A stretch of DNA of 64,000 nt from Cliona cf. orientalis (GCA_963930775.1 OZ005690.1:11620411-11684410), one strand, 5' to 3'. Counted from the first letter of the stretch, positions 12,501 to 24,935 are shown. Notes: generated from the sequence alone by a model not told the origin. Numbers and translations: made by a program.

Positions 12501-14895
12501 ACATAGCCTCTGCAGGCTTTCGGACCTCGGTTGTATTAATAGCATAGAGGTGCAGAGACCTTCACCTTAATAATATACAACCTATACATACATGCATGTA
12601 TTATACATGACATTGTATCAATTATTGCTCAAACAGGAGGCCATTAAAGATTTAACTGATAATCTTCGTGTGAATAAGGTCTCTGATGACGTATTGAAGG
12701 TGAGTGCATGTCCTTATAGCTGCAGAGTAAAAGATAATAATACCGTATATATATTATATATCTGTGTACATGCTTCAGAGTACAATTAGGGCGGTAATCA
12801 GTACTCCTATATGTATTTGTAGAGTTTGGTCAGGTACATGTACACGCAAGAGCACTGTTGCTGCCCAATTGCCTAATTATACGAGATTAAATTGATAATA
12901 GTATAAAATTTGCCCTAGGCTAAAGCAAGAGTACCCAAATACAGAGTAAGAGTACAACTATACGGCTGTAATCCCTACTCTTTCCCATGGGAGTAATGTA
13001 TTGTGACTGTAATCACTATGCTATTACAGCAATAATATCCAAACATATTATACTAGATATCACTAGTATTCCTACGCGCATGTTGTACAAGTACACTGGT
13101 CCTGTTGACTGTTGTGTCTATCTACATGATCCCAACGTCTATAGGCAATTAACTGAGCAACTCGTGAGCAACAATAAACATGTTAAAGTTGGCAAAAAAA
13201 AAACAAAACAAAAAAACTGACTTCGTTATTGCTCGAATCATTTGGTAGAGCCTAGGGGCATCAATTTTTACTGGGCACGCCAATCAATTGTGCATACTCC
13301 TGGCGATGTGCTCATGCACACAACTGGCTTCACATAATCAGTAGGTAAAGATCATCAGCAGACACTGGCATGCTCATCTCTGTGCCAATTGCTATGTGAG
13401 TACTGCATTGATCTGCATCTATAGATGCAGATTGATGCAGTGCTCACAGGGTTTGGCGAGCATTAAATTTAGTTATCTGGATGCTTGCTGCTGTGTACCT
13501 GCACTGTAATACCAGCTATGAGTAAAGGGACTCTTTTGTTTGTAATATGTAGCTTGTTGTATGTATGGAGTAATGTACTGTACATGTAGCTGATCTGCTC
13601 TGTTTGTGCCTATACATCCATAGGCTGTAGCTACTCACTACCAGCTACATAATTTTGTTGAAAGAAGGTTATTTGGGGAACACTATGATTGTCCACAAAT
13701 GTGACCTGCTATGAGAAAAGGGACCACTCGGGATATTTCATAAAAATTGAATTTTTAGCATGGATTGACAGCTCTATGTGTGCTGAATCCAATGGCGCAA
13801 GTTTCATGGAAAAATATCTATCACAAGTGGAATTATGACCATCTTTATACACACAGGTAGATATATTCATTTTTTGGAAAATGCACATATTTAATCAAAT
13901 TTTGTATTAAGTTGTATGTGTCCGAGCAATTGTTTGCACCCAAGCATTATGATAGTTTACAGCAACTACATAAACATAGCATATCAATATGAAACTAAAA
14001 TTCTACATTTTCTGGTAGACTAAAATACAGAAAAATGATAAATATTTATTTTCCCCACATTTTAGCTATTATTGTAAAATGAAATTTTATCCCAAGTGGT
14101 CCCTTTTCTCAGAGCAGGTCACAAATGGTCCCTTTTCTCATAGCAGGTCACATATTATTGTAAGTTAAAGTAACAGGTTTTTAAATTGACAATCTTTACC
14201 AAATGCTTCTGAGGGGTACTGATTATTATTGTGTGCTTAATCTGTATGTATTCATGCATATTATATGTACACACTTCAATTGTAGGAATCTCTGAAGAAA
14301 CTTTGTGAAAATAATGAATCAACACAAGGTGAGTTATTATCGTTCAACATCATTATAATTCTGTTTGAAGAGAAAGTTAAGAAGAAGACAATGTCATAAT
14401 AATATTATTATTACTATGGTGGGGTTCTCTTTTAGGCCAGGCCCTGTATACAAATGTCATATTATAATGTTGGCACAATTCCTCTTACATTATGGCATGT
14501 TACAGTTTGATAATGATAATTTCACTACTAAGTAGATTAAGAATTTTTGCTCCCATACATTCACAATAATATCTACGATATTATTTCCCTTGCATTTACT
14601 GTAGGGTGACTATTTGTAGAGTACAACCACAGATAGACGGGTTTATGCACATGCAATAGGCAAACAAGAACTATTACAATGTTTAAACTGCAACCATTGT
14701 TGACGCTACAATGTAGACGATGTTTTAAATTCTTGCTATATTATATGTGATCTTATTATGTTATGTGATTTCGTTATGTAGTCATAATATACTCTTTATT
14801 AGCCTAAGTATCAGGATGTTCAGTTTATTGTTGATAGCCACAATTTTTTTATATTATTGCTGCATGTTTGATCTATAGGACTGCACTTGTCATGA
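6534..14895 (+). CDS. Gene B: V-type Ig receptor, single TM, helical cytoplasmic tail (11 exons)
   Basis: Exons: 6534-6585, 7670-8038, 9215-9334, 9421-9513, 9753-9787, 11071-11130, 11592-11696, 11936-11992, 12637-12699, 14286-14328, 14879-14895. The joined frame is open for 337 residues. Exon 1 is a signal peptide (MDYNLFLYITTMAIIVP). Exon 2 is one V-type Ig domain with FFTC, the signature VLEWNSAEYIG and a closing VTVTC-like TVTCG. Exon 3 is a Thr-rich stalk. Exon 4 is the TM segment (ACLAIFLIISLIVNTVVIIL). The tail exons are phase 0 and encode short helical units (PALKSLSDAL, EAIKDLTDNL, ESLKKLCENN) with no tyrosine motif or recognised domain. AATAAA lies at 14920 and 14943. It is probably a plasma-membrane receptor; ligand unknown. 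Small tail exons are less certain than exons 1-4. Confidence 0.75.
6703..6735. repeat. poly(C) tract in intron 1 of gene B
   Basis: Run of about 32 C with a single T, inside the first intron of the V-type receptor gene. Confidence 0.95.
6940..6981. mobile_element. 42-bp foldback element in intron 1 of gene B
   Basis: A near-perfect hairpin, ggagcttatgagcgctgc then gaa then its complement, is flanked by direct repeats gtactacc at 6932-6939 and 6982-6989. The 8-bp TSD marks it as an inserted miniature element. Confidence 0.75.
10308..10520. mobile_element. MITE in an intron of gene B, related to the one in gene M
   Basis: Inverted ends taccgtacaacgggaaa and tttcccgctatatggca. Interior repeats gagaaaactttcg(t/c)gga occur in both orientations. 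Confidence 0.6.
11250..11306 (+). CDS. Possible duplicated cassette exon of gene B
   Basis: This 57-nt stretch has an acceptor (tcatagcag), an open phase-0 frame (ASGTCISLVSKPESVSQKN) and a donor (gtaaga). It is a recognisable copy of the exon at 11071-11130 (ASGISPVPKPEPSTKR part). Direct repeats actaagtcctgaaattccag flank it. It could be included, used instead of its neighbour, or silent; the sequence cannot decide. Confidence 0.45.
12906..13030. repeat. Interspersed repeat shared with an intron of gene K
   Basis: The block from aaaatttgccctaggct to gtgactgtaatcactat matches 41362-41480 over most of its length. Both copies are intronic, in unrelated genes, so this is a dispersed element and not coding. 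Confidence 0.55.
13700..14152. mobile_element. MITE in an intron of gene B
   Basis: Terminal inverted repeats tgtgacctgctatgagaaaa (13700) and the complement ending at 14152. A second, internal copy of the right end lies at 14094-14123 (gagcaggtcaca), so the right terminus is duplicated. Confidence 0.7.
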
Positions 14896-17137
14896 TACAT
14901 CATGGTCTATAGAACCATCAATAAAACTCGTGTAACTTTAACAATAAATACGGCTATTGGGTTGCCATTATTTACAACCAGTCAAACAGCTGCCCATTTA
15001 TTAATACATGTAAATTTGCATAGTACATAATAATTAATTATTAATTTGCTGGACTCATTGTACATTGTACCTGGTACAGATTTAAGGGGCCCTCCCGGGG
15101 GAATAACCTACCTGCATTGTATAATACTGACCTATGCACTGGCAGATGTACAGGAAGTGACTGGTCACAATAATTTTTTAAGAAAATTATTATAAGCTAA
15201 AAATGATGTAATTATATGGAGCACGCTAGCGCTGTCCCCTATATTTGTTGGAGGTGTGCTAAATTTCTTTAGAATTACTAGTAGGGTGGTATACTTAAAC
15301 TTTCCAGGATTTATTTTGTGGGAGGGGGGAGGGGGGCAGTGGGTATTATCGCCCCCCTCCCCCTGGAAATTGGCTGGGTTACTCCTTGAATATTTACTGC
15401 TATGTGTTAAGCCCCCTCATATGCAAGCATTATCTATGATGCACCTTGCACGCAAATGGCTTGTACGTACCTTTCCTGAGTGCCTAGGCATACGTAGCAG
15501 CCATATTTATTTTGTCTGAATATGCTGACAATGATATTCTTCTGGCAGCTTGACCAGTAAACATGTTTATGATGCACCAACTTGTTGCCTTATTGCGTAG
15601 CTATTAGTTACATATAGGTTAATAACTATATACATCACGAGGTGCAGGTCGAGGTCTGAGGCCCGAGACCAAACAGAGTAATATAATCGACATGTACCAG
15701 GGGCTACATGGCCCTGATGACGCATTTATCTATGGCCTAGCAACCACAGCCATGCAAGGCTCGAGCGAGCATCTACCTCAAGCTTCTCATCTTACATTCA
15801 AAAGATGCTGTATATTAGCTTGTAAGTATCCTAGCTAGCAGGCCTGATCATATAAAATTTCATAGCAGAGATAGGTGATCAGCAATGAGTTTATATGGAC
15901 CTCTGATCCTATCCTGGTCAGTATGTTACAATTAATTGTATGCATGATACAATATCTATATTATAAGCATCATGTGAGAACTACAATTAAATGATCATGA
16001 TATTAGTGTTCATGTGACGTCATGTGCTGTCATACATACAATGTCGTGTGTAATACTCTTAGTACGTAGATCAATGATGATCTCAGGAAATTCACAATGT
16101 AAATGTGTAGTATTATGAGTTGGCTGCTGATGTACGTGAATCAAGTCATGTACATGCATATCATGTGTTACAGTGGACCCACTCTTAATGGGTGCGGCCA
16201 CCCCATTGATCTTATGACAGCCACTCACGTACTATTATAGTCTCAACTGCATCATCGTACTAGTCTACATGTAGCTATAATAGGATCTGAGATATCGATC
16301 ACTGCATGAGGTTAAGGTCGCCTCTCCTATAGTATGGCCAAAACTTCATTCCCGGGAAAAAAATGGTAGCCACACTGTATTGCATTGTGGCAAGAAATCA
16401 CATCATTGTCATTATGATAATTACCTTATGTAGACTCAGGGCATATAGGGATATAACCTGGACACTGCTTAGTATCATGTGAGTGAGATAGACTGTTAGT
16501 ATTATAATGATTATATTGGGAAATTTGGAGGGGGTCGTTTTCATGGATAGGTGATCTTTTAAATTAGCTGACATAACATTATGTGATCATGTGACATGTG
16601 GGGGACAATGTCCTTTGGTAAAGGTCGTTTTGGTATCTGGTCAATTTTGATAGGTAAAGGTCGTCAGTCTGACATAATTATGTACATGTACTATTAAAAA
16701 TTCCGGCTGTCCAAAAATTGATTTATCGCTATTAAGACTTGGATCTAAATCATCAAAACTTACTACCATGCATGCTTGACCGCTCCCTATTGCCTGACAA
16801 CTGATGGATGCTCTATATACTGCATATCTTAAAGGTGATGTTTCTAAGGTGCATTATACAAATATTCTCCCAAAATTTTTGCTATAGTATTGTAATAAAC
16901 TGTGTATGCAATCCATAACATCTAAACTGATAGTAGAAAGATGTTAGTTAATTCTACTACATATTATTATTATTATGAGATGTCATTAGTGTATTCTATC
17001 TGTGTATATTATTATTATTAAATCATTTTGGGCTGTGTAGCTATCGCTATCATAACTATTGCTATCATAACTCAGTCTGGTATATAAAATGTAGTATGTT
17101 ATTGTATACAAAGTTTTCACAAATTTAATTTCAATCT
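14896..17137. other. Intergenic, no gene recognised
   Basis: Open frames here (for example 15256-15519 and 16010-16228) lack splice context, family resemblance and start context. Two ggtaaaggtcgt(t/c) motifs lie at 16618-16630 and 16653-16665; the same motif occurs near the first exons of several receptors. Confidence 0.5.
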
Positions 17138-19288
17138 TTAGTTGCCTGAAATATTCTCTCGCCGAAAGTGACCGTAAGCCACATTCTGTTCTAACTCAAC
17201 ATCTCGCTCATCAGAGTCCATATGCATGGCCAACTGCCTATCACTATAGGCAGGGGTTGTTTGGTTACCGCTTTTAGCCAATTTCTTGTAGAGGTAGTGA
17301 TGACACACACATCCCATGATGAAGAGGAGAACATTGGATATGAGTAATACTCCCACCAATATTCCAAGTGTCACTGTTACTGCATTGATATCTGACTCAC
17401 TGCCTGACTCATGCAAAATCCCTGGAAAGTTGGATGATGCATAGACTCAATAATGTTGCATAATTATGCACTGACCTGATGAGTATGTATACAGAAACCT
17501 GTTTTATAATATGAGTTACCATGCCAAATTTATTACCTGTTGTACACGTCACAACACTGGGATCTGGTTTCCATTCCTCATTCCCAGTACAGGTTGTTGA
17601 ATTTTCTCCAATGAGTGACAGGTCGGGAGGACAAACGAAGGTGACAGTTGTTCCCACGTTTGCTGGTACACCATTGTCACCGTAACCTACAACCGCTACT
17701 GGACTGTTGATCATTGGATATCCACATTTGGCTAAAATTTATATTATTATGAAATCCATCATGTACACTAGCATGTGTATGCATACATATAGACTAACCT
17801 GCAACACAATTGACATTCTGTGGATTTGGTTCCCATACTCCATTTCTAGTACAGGTTGTTGTATGGTTTCCATTCAGTATCATTCCAGGGGGACAAGAGA
17901 GGTTTACCATGGACCCTTCTATTGGTAGACCACTGTGCATCAGACTTGGTGTGCTAATGTTGTCAGCAGCTGACAGGGATAACAATCCACAGTTAGCTGT
18001 ACATGTGTACATAATAAGAACAATATTATTCTTATTAAGAAGACATACTTATCATAGTGTACTCTATAGCCTGGCTACTTATCGAGTGACTTACCATAAA
18101 ATAATGTAATATTGCTAGATCCTATACTTTGACAGACAGTAGACGCCTCCAAGCTCACACTGTACTCAGTGTTGTATGATGCTATCAACTGAACACTTGT
18201 GCTTCCAGTGTGTATCATAGGTACCATAGGAATGATGGTGATATTGTATGATGCATCTTCCCACTGAGTCCATTCGATTATGACTGCAATGCTATCAGCT
18301 CTGTATTCTTCAGAAGTCCTGATCATTATTGGATCCAATGGAGCTATATAAAAGGAATAGAAACCTTGAATCACCAAGAAAGTTGATAAGGATAAAATAA
18401 GACTATAGTGATGATTTAATTTCATACGTAATAGCAGAGTGGGGCTATGGGTTTCCTTTTGACCACTTTCCCCAGGTACTCGAATGCTCATCATGTCAGC
18501 TTGTCGAAATTAATAATATACTGATAGAACTTAAGAACTAATAATGTGCAAGAAACGTTCAATCAATTTAGAGATCTACATTTTCCTCAAATCCCTCTAG
18601 CGCATGCATGCTAAGTGTGTATGATGCAAACACCATGTCCATATTATTGGCCATGAACATTTAATGCAGGTCACAGGTAGTAGCTAATAGTGATTATACG
18701 TACTATCATCCATATAGTGGATAGTGGTTGTAGCTGTCGTTGAAGTCACAATATCTGTACAACTCACTACCGTTCCATTCAAACCCCTGCTTACTGAGCT
18801 CGAGTTGACCACCAGTGTGGAAACCAATGGTGAGCTATATCGAGCAGAACTCCTCCTAAAAGTGAATGTTAAGGAGTTCACTCTTACGTCTTTTACTTGC
18901 TGAGATTCATCTTCAGCAGTGACAAAGGTTGGTCCATACTCCATAAATCTACCCAGTGAATTCCTTGCTGTGATACTCCATCTCATAAAGGTTCCATTGA
19001 CGGTGCAGGTCAGTTCAAGTGGATCTCCAGCTTGACAAACTTGGGCCACTGATTCAGGCAACAAGGTGACTGTTGTACCTACACATGTGTTACAAATAAT
19101 ATTAGTCAGGCAAATTCATAGCTACTGAATATGTTGTGATAGCTATCACTGAAGGTATTTTTCGTGCGGAAGAGCCTAGCTGGCACGAGGCTACAATATT
19201 GTAGTAATACGTACGTACCTTCTATATGGATAAAGAAGCCAAAGATTAGAAATAAGTTCAGACTCTTAAGCACGAAATATTCTTCCAT
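17138..19288 (-). CDS. Gene C: Ig-FN3-sushi-sushi-TM receptor with ENVAY-type tail
   Basis: Exons (5' to 3' on minus): 19288-19219 signal peptide (MEEYFVLKSLNLFLIFGFFI); 19078-18704 Ig-like; 18343-18095 FN3-like; 17996-17799 and 17731-17537 sushi; 17421-17138 TM and tail. The joined frame gives 456 residues and all junctions are phase 1. The Ig exon has LELTC, FMRW and LNGTVVSC. The FN3 exon has VIIEW and the family strand YNTEYSVSLEA. Each sushi has four Cys with F-x-C-P-P and NG/NEEW-x-P-N/D-P. The TM is VTLGILVGVLLISNVLLFIM. The tail has PAYSD and ends VELEQNVAYGHF, giving an N-x-x-Y motif but no hydrophobic V/L/I at Y+3. Probably a surface recognition receptor. The sequence ggtaatgttcgtt (19317-19329) lies 29 bases upstream of the ATG. 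Confidence 0.85.
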
Positions 19289-19316
19289 AGCTAATTAAAA
19301 TGCGCAGTCCCAAACA

Positions 19317-19329
19317 GGTAATGTTCGTT
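19317..19329 (+). promoter_or_regulatory. Candidate promoter motif upstream of gene C
   Basis: ggtaatgttcgtt lies 29 bases before the gene C ATG, on the opposite strand. It is one mismatch from the GGTAATGGTC(G/A) form found at similar distances before genes E and F. A functional role is inference. Confidence 0.35.
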
Positions 19330-19515
19330 GAACTCGAGCACTGGTCATGCACATGATTGTCATGCCAAATATTATATTGATAAACAAAAAATTTTGGTAA
19401 CAATACTGATCAGTTGTCGATCCAGCCACTAGATTATATTATAGTACAAGGACTGTAGTGAGCGGCAAAAATGAAAGTATAAGACTTTGGGTTGAGATGG
19501 AAAATTAAAATTGCA

Positions 19516-19655
19516 GTGGCTTCCTCAGTGACTGTGTTTACTGTGGCGTCAATTCTCCATACTATGATACTGTGCACGTGGTGCTGCAGCCACATGAACC
19601 TGACTTGGAACTGAAAGAAAGTGTAGCTTATGACCCATTAAGTTTACTCAGATAA
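19516..19655 (+). pseudogene. Orphan TM/tail exon relic with an intact tyrosine motif
   Basis: After an acceptor-like ttgcag the frame starts like a family TM exon (SVTVFTVASIL). A deletion removes most of the TM. The end is then in a shifted frame: HEPDLELKESVAYDPL, with a TAA at 19653-19655. LELKESVAY is the diagnostic tail motif (N replaced by S). No matching upstream exons exist on this strand. It is related to the relic at 24461-24633, which begins SVTAFAVASIL. Confidence 0.7.
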
Positions 19656-20009
19656 TCACATAATTATTATACACTGCATATGTGATCAGATTAAACAGGA
19701 TGATAGTAAATAAAAATATTATGTACATACATGCATATAATGCATGTTATTATATATATACCTCAATGTTTATTTCAGTTTGAGCATACAGGCAAAATTA
19801 TAAAATCCCTTGAGGCCGATGTTTTGAATAATGCACATAATATGTTGCTACTCTAGTCTATGGTGTATAATATTAATGTTGAGGAACATACTTGTGATAG
19901 TTATAATAATATTATGCCTCATGCTACGGATGATCAAACTACATGACATTGATTATTAAAGACTACATGTCCCCCTCAGTACTTAGTATAGTTTGCACTC
20001 TAAGTAGTA

Positions 20010-21401
20010 ATGGCGGCAGTGTTCGTCTACATGTACACTATGATGAATGCTATTCTTCTGTTGTACACTTGCTGTGACCATACTGGTATGAAAGGTATTC
20101 TTGTAAGCATAATAATTATCTACTCTTGTTATTATCAATGTCACTATGTGAAGTGTTCTGTACTGTGTATAATACATGTACAGTGGAAGGCAGGGTGACA
20201 ACAACTCTACCTGAGGTAGCAACAGTGTGCAATGGAAGTCAACTTGAACTGAACTGTACTATAACTGGAAGAGTACTAGTATGGAAAATTATTCCAGAAC
20301 AAAACCATTCACAGTTGAGCGCTTTGATGCACTCTCCAATAAGAAATGAATCATTTCCATATGGAGATTCTACGATAACATTCACAATAATATCTCATTC
20401 CATGGAACCGACATCATATATAGTGATCAGTCCCATAATCAATAGTCTCAATGGAACAGAAGTGATGTGTATTGATTTAGAGGATCAAGAATCATCATCT
20501 ACTGTTATCAATGTTGTGAATGAGCAAGGTAACGTAATTTAATAGGTTCAAAGCACTTCTGTCATGGTTGATAATTGCCATGGCAATAATTTGGCAGATT
20601 TTGATTCCATCATGATTAGAGCCATCTCAGAACACTTTAATAGAGATGATGTTGAAGTAACCCTGGAGTGGATCCCAGACAATTCACTTCACACCTATCA
20701 TGTGATTATCACCGCTCAACCAGTCTTCAGTATGAAACTGAAGAGGAATTCAGTTCGTCTGAAGGTTGAGTACAACAGATTGTACAATTTGAGCATCGTG
20801 GAAGTGTCTCCTTGTGGACAGACAGTCACTACCAATGAGATATTATACTATGGTGAGCGCTATTATATTATCACATCACATTATTTAAACAATGCACATT
20901 GCTACAATGCAATGCTATAGAATCAGTGTTTGTTCCTTTTTTTATAATTCCTGAAATGAGGTACTTACTAATCTTCACAGGTGGTGTCATCACAAATTTA
21001 CCTGGTACAGATGTTGTCCCTTCAACAAATTTTGAATTAGACAGTAAGATAACTATTAATATTTACTCCGAAATTATAATAATATTTACAGCATAAATTT
21101 TGTTTTTGAATTAGATAGTGAGGGTGGTGATCTGTTAACTGTGGTGGTGGCATCTTTGTCAACCGTGCTTCTTGTGTTTTCTGTGATCACCTTCATCGTG
21201 GGATTCTTATGTGGTCAATGGTTCGGAAGAAAATTTAAGGGACCCCTTAATCAAGCATCCAGTGCACACCCTCAAGCTCCAATAACTCCCCCAGTTCCCA
21301 TCTATGAGTCTATGCTTCCAGATATCACACATGAGGAACAGGCTATTGAACTGGAAGAAAATGTGGCTTATGGTCCCTCGACGTTAATGAATATTTCATG
21401 A
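20010..21401 (+). CDS. Gene D: Ig-FN3-TM receptor without sushi domains
   Basis: Exons: 20010-20085 signal peptide (MAAVFVYMYTMMNAILLLYT); 20184-20528 Ig-like; 20598-20852 FN3-like; 20981-21043 short linker; 21115-21401 TM and tail. The joined frame is open for 341 residues, all junctions phase 1. The Ig exon has LELNC, VLVW and SLNGTEVMC. The FN3 has VTLEW and YNRLYNLSIVEVSPCGQ. Where relatives carry sushi exons, D has a 21-residue linker (GVITNLPGTDVVPSTNFELD). The TM exon reads VVASLSTVLLVFSVITFIVG then FLCGQWFGRK. The tail has both tyrosine elements: VPIYESML and AIELEENVAYGPS. It lies between two minus-strand relatives (C and E). The linker exon is the least certain. Confidence 0.83.
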
Positions 21402-21870
21402 TTGATGGTCTCACTTTATGTACATGAGATACCAAAAACATATTATCTGTTTCGTGTATCTTGTGTGTGATGTTGTACGTTGTGTAAAATAACAGTAACA
21501 GTTGAGTAATCATATATTATAATAAGAGTTATGAAGTTTTGTTTGCTGTTTATGTTATTTTCAGAATTTAGCTAGCTGTTTACTATCTATAGGATAGTTG
21601 TGAATGTGTGCGTGTGTCTAGGCTGCTTTAGTAACAAAGCAGCTATTGGCACCGTATACTATGTATTGCAAGTGACACTATAATATTATAAGTGGTTCTG
21701 ACCTACATGTATAATATAATTAATAATAATTAGTGATATAATACAAGAATGCCAGTGTGGCATCGTGTTTATATTATAGTTGCATGGTTCTATTTATCTG
21801 TGTGTGTGTGCGTATAATAATAATATCTGTTACCACAAAATCAGGTGCCTACATACCTTATTTATAATAA
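21402..21870. other. Short convergent intergenic spacer between genes D and E
   Basis: Genes D (+) and E (-) converge here, so both 3' UTRs must lie in about 470 bases. The stretch is AT-rich with gtgtgtgtgtgcg at about 21800. No other feature is seen. Confidence 0.6.
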
Positions 21871-24087
21871 TTATGAATGGGTCACATGCTTTGTTGTTCC
21901 ATATGCCACATTCTCTGTCAACTCCAGCCCTTGTTCCAGGTGGTGTTCCGCAGCACTAGGTAGTGCTTCATGATGCAGAGGGTCTATAGGCTTTGTTGTT
22001 TCATATGCCACATTTTCTTTTAACTCCAGCCCTTGTTCCTGGTGTTCTACAGCACTAGGCTGGGGTAGTGCATTCAAGATCACATCCTCATACAGAGGCT
22101 CCATAGGCTGACTTGATGAAGGTGACTGTTTGCGTCTTCGTCTCCGCATAAAGTAGTAACCACAAGCTACTCCAGTAGCTGAAGTCAAAATCACAAGAAA
22201 TGCCACTATTGAGGATGATACTGCTGCTATTAGTAGTGCACGTGAAGATCTTGATTCTTGTGTCTTATTAAGATCCAAGCCTACAAAAATTAATGACAAC
22301 ATGATAAAATTAATGTATATACCATAATTATCCATATGATGAGATGTGATGCATATGCTTGTCGAAATGCATGACATTGTATATAAAGAGTGGAGCTGAT
22401 AATTACAACTATAATGCAGCACAGAATGATACCTTTGCATTCTACATCCCTTGGATCTGGTTCCCATTCTCCATTTCCCATACATGTTGTGGTATTAGGT
22501 CCAAAAAGGACATATTGAGGAGAGCAATCAAAGGATAGAACAGCTCCCTCAAATGATGGATCCATATAACTCTCGATTATCACAGAGTCATTGTCATCAT
22601 CTTGGAATGGGTGGCCACAAGTCACTATAAGATAAGGAGAGAAAAGATTGATATCATAATAATATTATTGTACATTATATCGGGTTATGGATAAAATAAT
22701 AATAATATTATTATACAGGCACACTCATACGTAGTCAGATTAGTTCTTTCTTACTAGAGGTCTCTGTACCTTCAGAGCAGTTTACTTCACTCAGAACTGG
22801 TTCCCACTGACCAGTGTGTGTACACATCACTGACTCTGGTCCATTGAGCATCATTCCAGGAGGACAAGAGAACGTCACCACTGTTCCAGTCACTGCCAGG
22901 TTAATGTGACCCATAGCTATCACAGAATCATCAGAGATCAACAGCAGTGGATCCTCACATCGACCTGCAGTACACATAATATAGAAATAAATACCCAGGC
23001 CCCGCAGTATTTGTCAAGACGTATACCATAGGTCAGTTGAATCTGTGTAATGGCAGTTTCACCATTGTGTCCACAAGAGGTAGCAGTGATGGTCACATTA
23101 GTGGGGATGTTATAGGGTACCATCAGGGCTACAGCGCTAGCTGTCCTCTGGGTGTATCTCAAGTCCACCACTTGATCAAAAGAAACACTGTAAGAAACTC
23201 CTTCCTCTGGTATCCACTCTAAGGTCACTGAGACACTGCCCATTTCAAACATAGCCCTAGTGTCCACTTTCAGGGGACGAGGACTGCCTGCAACAGCATG
23301 ATTTTTGTAATATTTACATATAATATTATAATAATATTATTAAATTTTTTCTGGTCCTTGCATCCTAATCATAATACCTGTGTGGGTTTCTCCAATGACA
23401 AGGATAGTGGTTATGGCCACCATAGCAAGTTGATTATTGATAATATTTGTGCAGCTAACGTTTTTCATATTCAGTGCACTACTGCTGTTGAAAATAGTCA
23501 TTGTAGACACCAATGGAGAGCTACTTCTCTCCGAGGTCCTCAAAATGGTAAAATTAGTAGAATTCACTGTTAAATGTTGTGGCTGCTGACTGAGATCTGT
23601 GGACGATATAAACCAATCCTGTGGTATGGAAACTCCCTGGTTGTTGATTAAAGGGGGTACGCCGAAGTTCCAAACCAGTGCCGTTTCATTTGTTGTACAT
23701 GTTATTTCAAGTTGCTCTCCCACACACACTTGAGCATGAGCCGGATTTAGTCTCACATAACCTAGCGATTTACAAGAAAGTTGGGTCAGCATCAATATAG
23801 AGTCTGCCTGCTATGTATAATTCTGAGATGAAGAAACTTTTTGATAATCATCATAATAATTATTATTATTACATTTCAGGCTCTTAATTCCCTGGCCGCT
23901 ACAATTCTGTACAGGTATGTACAGTGTTCTTATTGGCATTCTTTTTAATTGTGAATCGCAGCATGCATGTCTCAACAATAATATTCACGTGCTTACCTCG
24001 TGAACTATCTGTGGAGAAACCTAAGAAGATAATGAAACAAAGCGATACTCTATGCTGGTCCCTCGCACTGAACCAACTGGTCTTCAT
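21871..24087 (-). CDS. Gene E: Ig-FN3-sushi-sushi-TM receptor with a duplicated ENVAY tail
   Basis: Exons: 24087-23997 signal peptide (hydrophobic core VSLCFIIFLGFST); 23761-23378 Ig-like; 23287-23027 FN3-like; 22964-22770 and 22624-22433 sushi; 22280-21871 TM and tail. The joined frame is 510 residues with all phase-1 junctions. The Ig has LEITC and ALVW. The FN3 has VTLEWIPEEG and a CGHNGET loop. The second sushi carries the family string CMGNGEWEPDPRDVEC. The TM is followed by a basic stop-transfer MRRRRRKQ. The tail has PLYEDVIL and then two copies of a unit of about 30 residues: ALPQPSAVEHQEQGLELKEN-VAYE and ALPSAAEHHLEQGLELTEN-VAYG. It is the only gene here with the distal tyrosine motif duplicated. 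ggtaatggtcatc lies at 24130-24142, 43 bases upstream of the ATG. Confidence 0.86.
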
Positions 24088-24129
24088 GACGAGTCCCCAC
24101 TATTATGGTACGTACTGAAACCGAGGATG

Positions 24130-24142
24130 GGTAATGGTCATC
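24130..24142 (+). promoter_or_regulatory. Candidate promoter motif upstream of gene E
   Basis: ggtaatggtcatc lies 43 bases from the ATG of gene E, on the opposite strand. An identical 13-mer lies at 28625-28637 next to the relic copy of this gene's first exon. Confidence 0.35.
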
Positions 24143-24460
24143 ATCCCTTAAAGCTCAATAACTTTGCACTCTGACAAGGAGTTAGGTGGTAATTGGTTTT
24201 GCACACACGTGTTGTTTACTATAGACGCGCGACTGTATGCACCGTGCGTGCGTGCATTTAGTGATGGAAACGGTCATAGTAAGCCTATAGACTGTCCTTA
24301 TATTATTTGTGGTCTCTTTTATATCTAGCTATATAGATGTTGTAGGCTACCGTTACATGGAACCAAGAAAGATTTTGGCCTGTCCTGCTTGACTGATACT
24401 CATATGGAGAATAGAGAATGGTATCTTTAAGGAAAGGAGTGATGAATCAGGATGCTTTAG

Positions 24461-24633
24461 CTCAGTGACTGCGTTTGCTGTGGCATCAATTCTATTCTTC
24501 ATTCATTGCTGGTTTTCTGTGTGGACACTTTTGTCAAAAGAAGAGGAAATCAAGTAAATTATCACTGCAGACAGATGATGTGGTGCTTCAACAGTACAAC
24601 TTATCCGCTATAGATCCACATTTACTGGACTGA
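24461..24633 (+). pseudogene. Frameshifted TM/tail exon relic
   Basis: After ctttag the frame reads SVTAFAVASILFF. A one-base shift is needed to continue into AGFLCGHFCQKKRKSSKLSL, the TM end and basic stop-transfer seen in genes D and H (GFLCGQWFGRK, GFLCGRHFSKK). The shifted frame then runs through DDVVLQQYNLSAI to a TGA at 24631-24633. The ENVAY motif is missing. There are no companion exons on this strand. Confidence 0.68.
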
Positions 24634-24904
24634 TCAATACTCGAGACCTCACTGGTGAAATGGTTTCACTTTGAAAACTTTGAATATTCACGATATTGCC
24701 AGTGGTATTCATCATAATCTGATTCAGTGTTCATTAGTATTATGAGTGATGGGACCACAAGCTGCATTTTCCTTCAGTTGGATTTCTTAACTCCTGCCAT
24801 CAAGCTTAAGTGTTTTTTTTTGGTTGAATAAACCAAATGAATGGCGCTCACCTCTCCCGATGGGTTAAGATTCTACGTTGATGACCTTTTACCATTTGCA
24901 AGTC

Positions 24905-24935
24905 ACAATCCCATTCTCCATTTCCAGTACATGTT
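24905..24935 (-). pseudogene. Sushi-exon fragment
   Basis: The minus strand reads C-T-G-N-G-E-W, the third-cysteine segment of the family sushi domain (compare CMGNGEWEPDP), then loses the pattern. No splice sites or flanking domain remain. Confidence 0.5.

Noticed and set aside
15256-15519. 87-codon open frame on plus strand
   Set aside because: G-rich low-complexity middle, no splice sites, no recognised domain.
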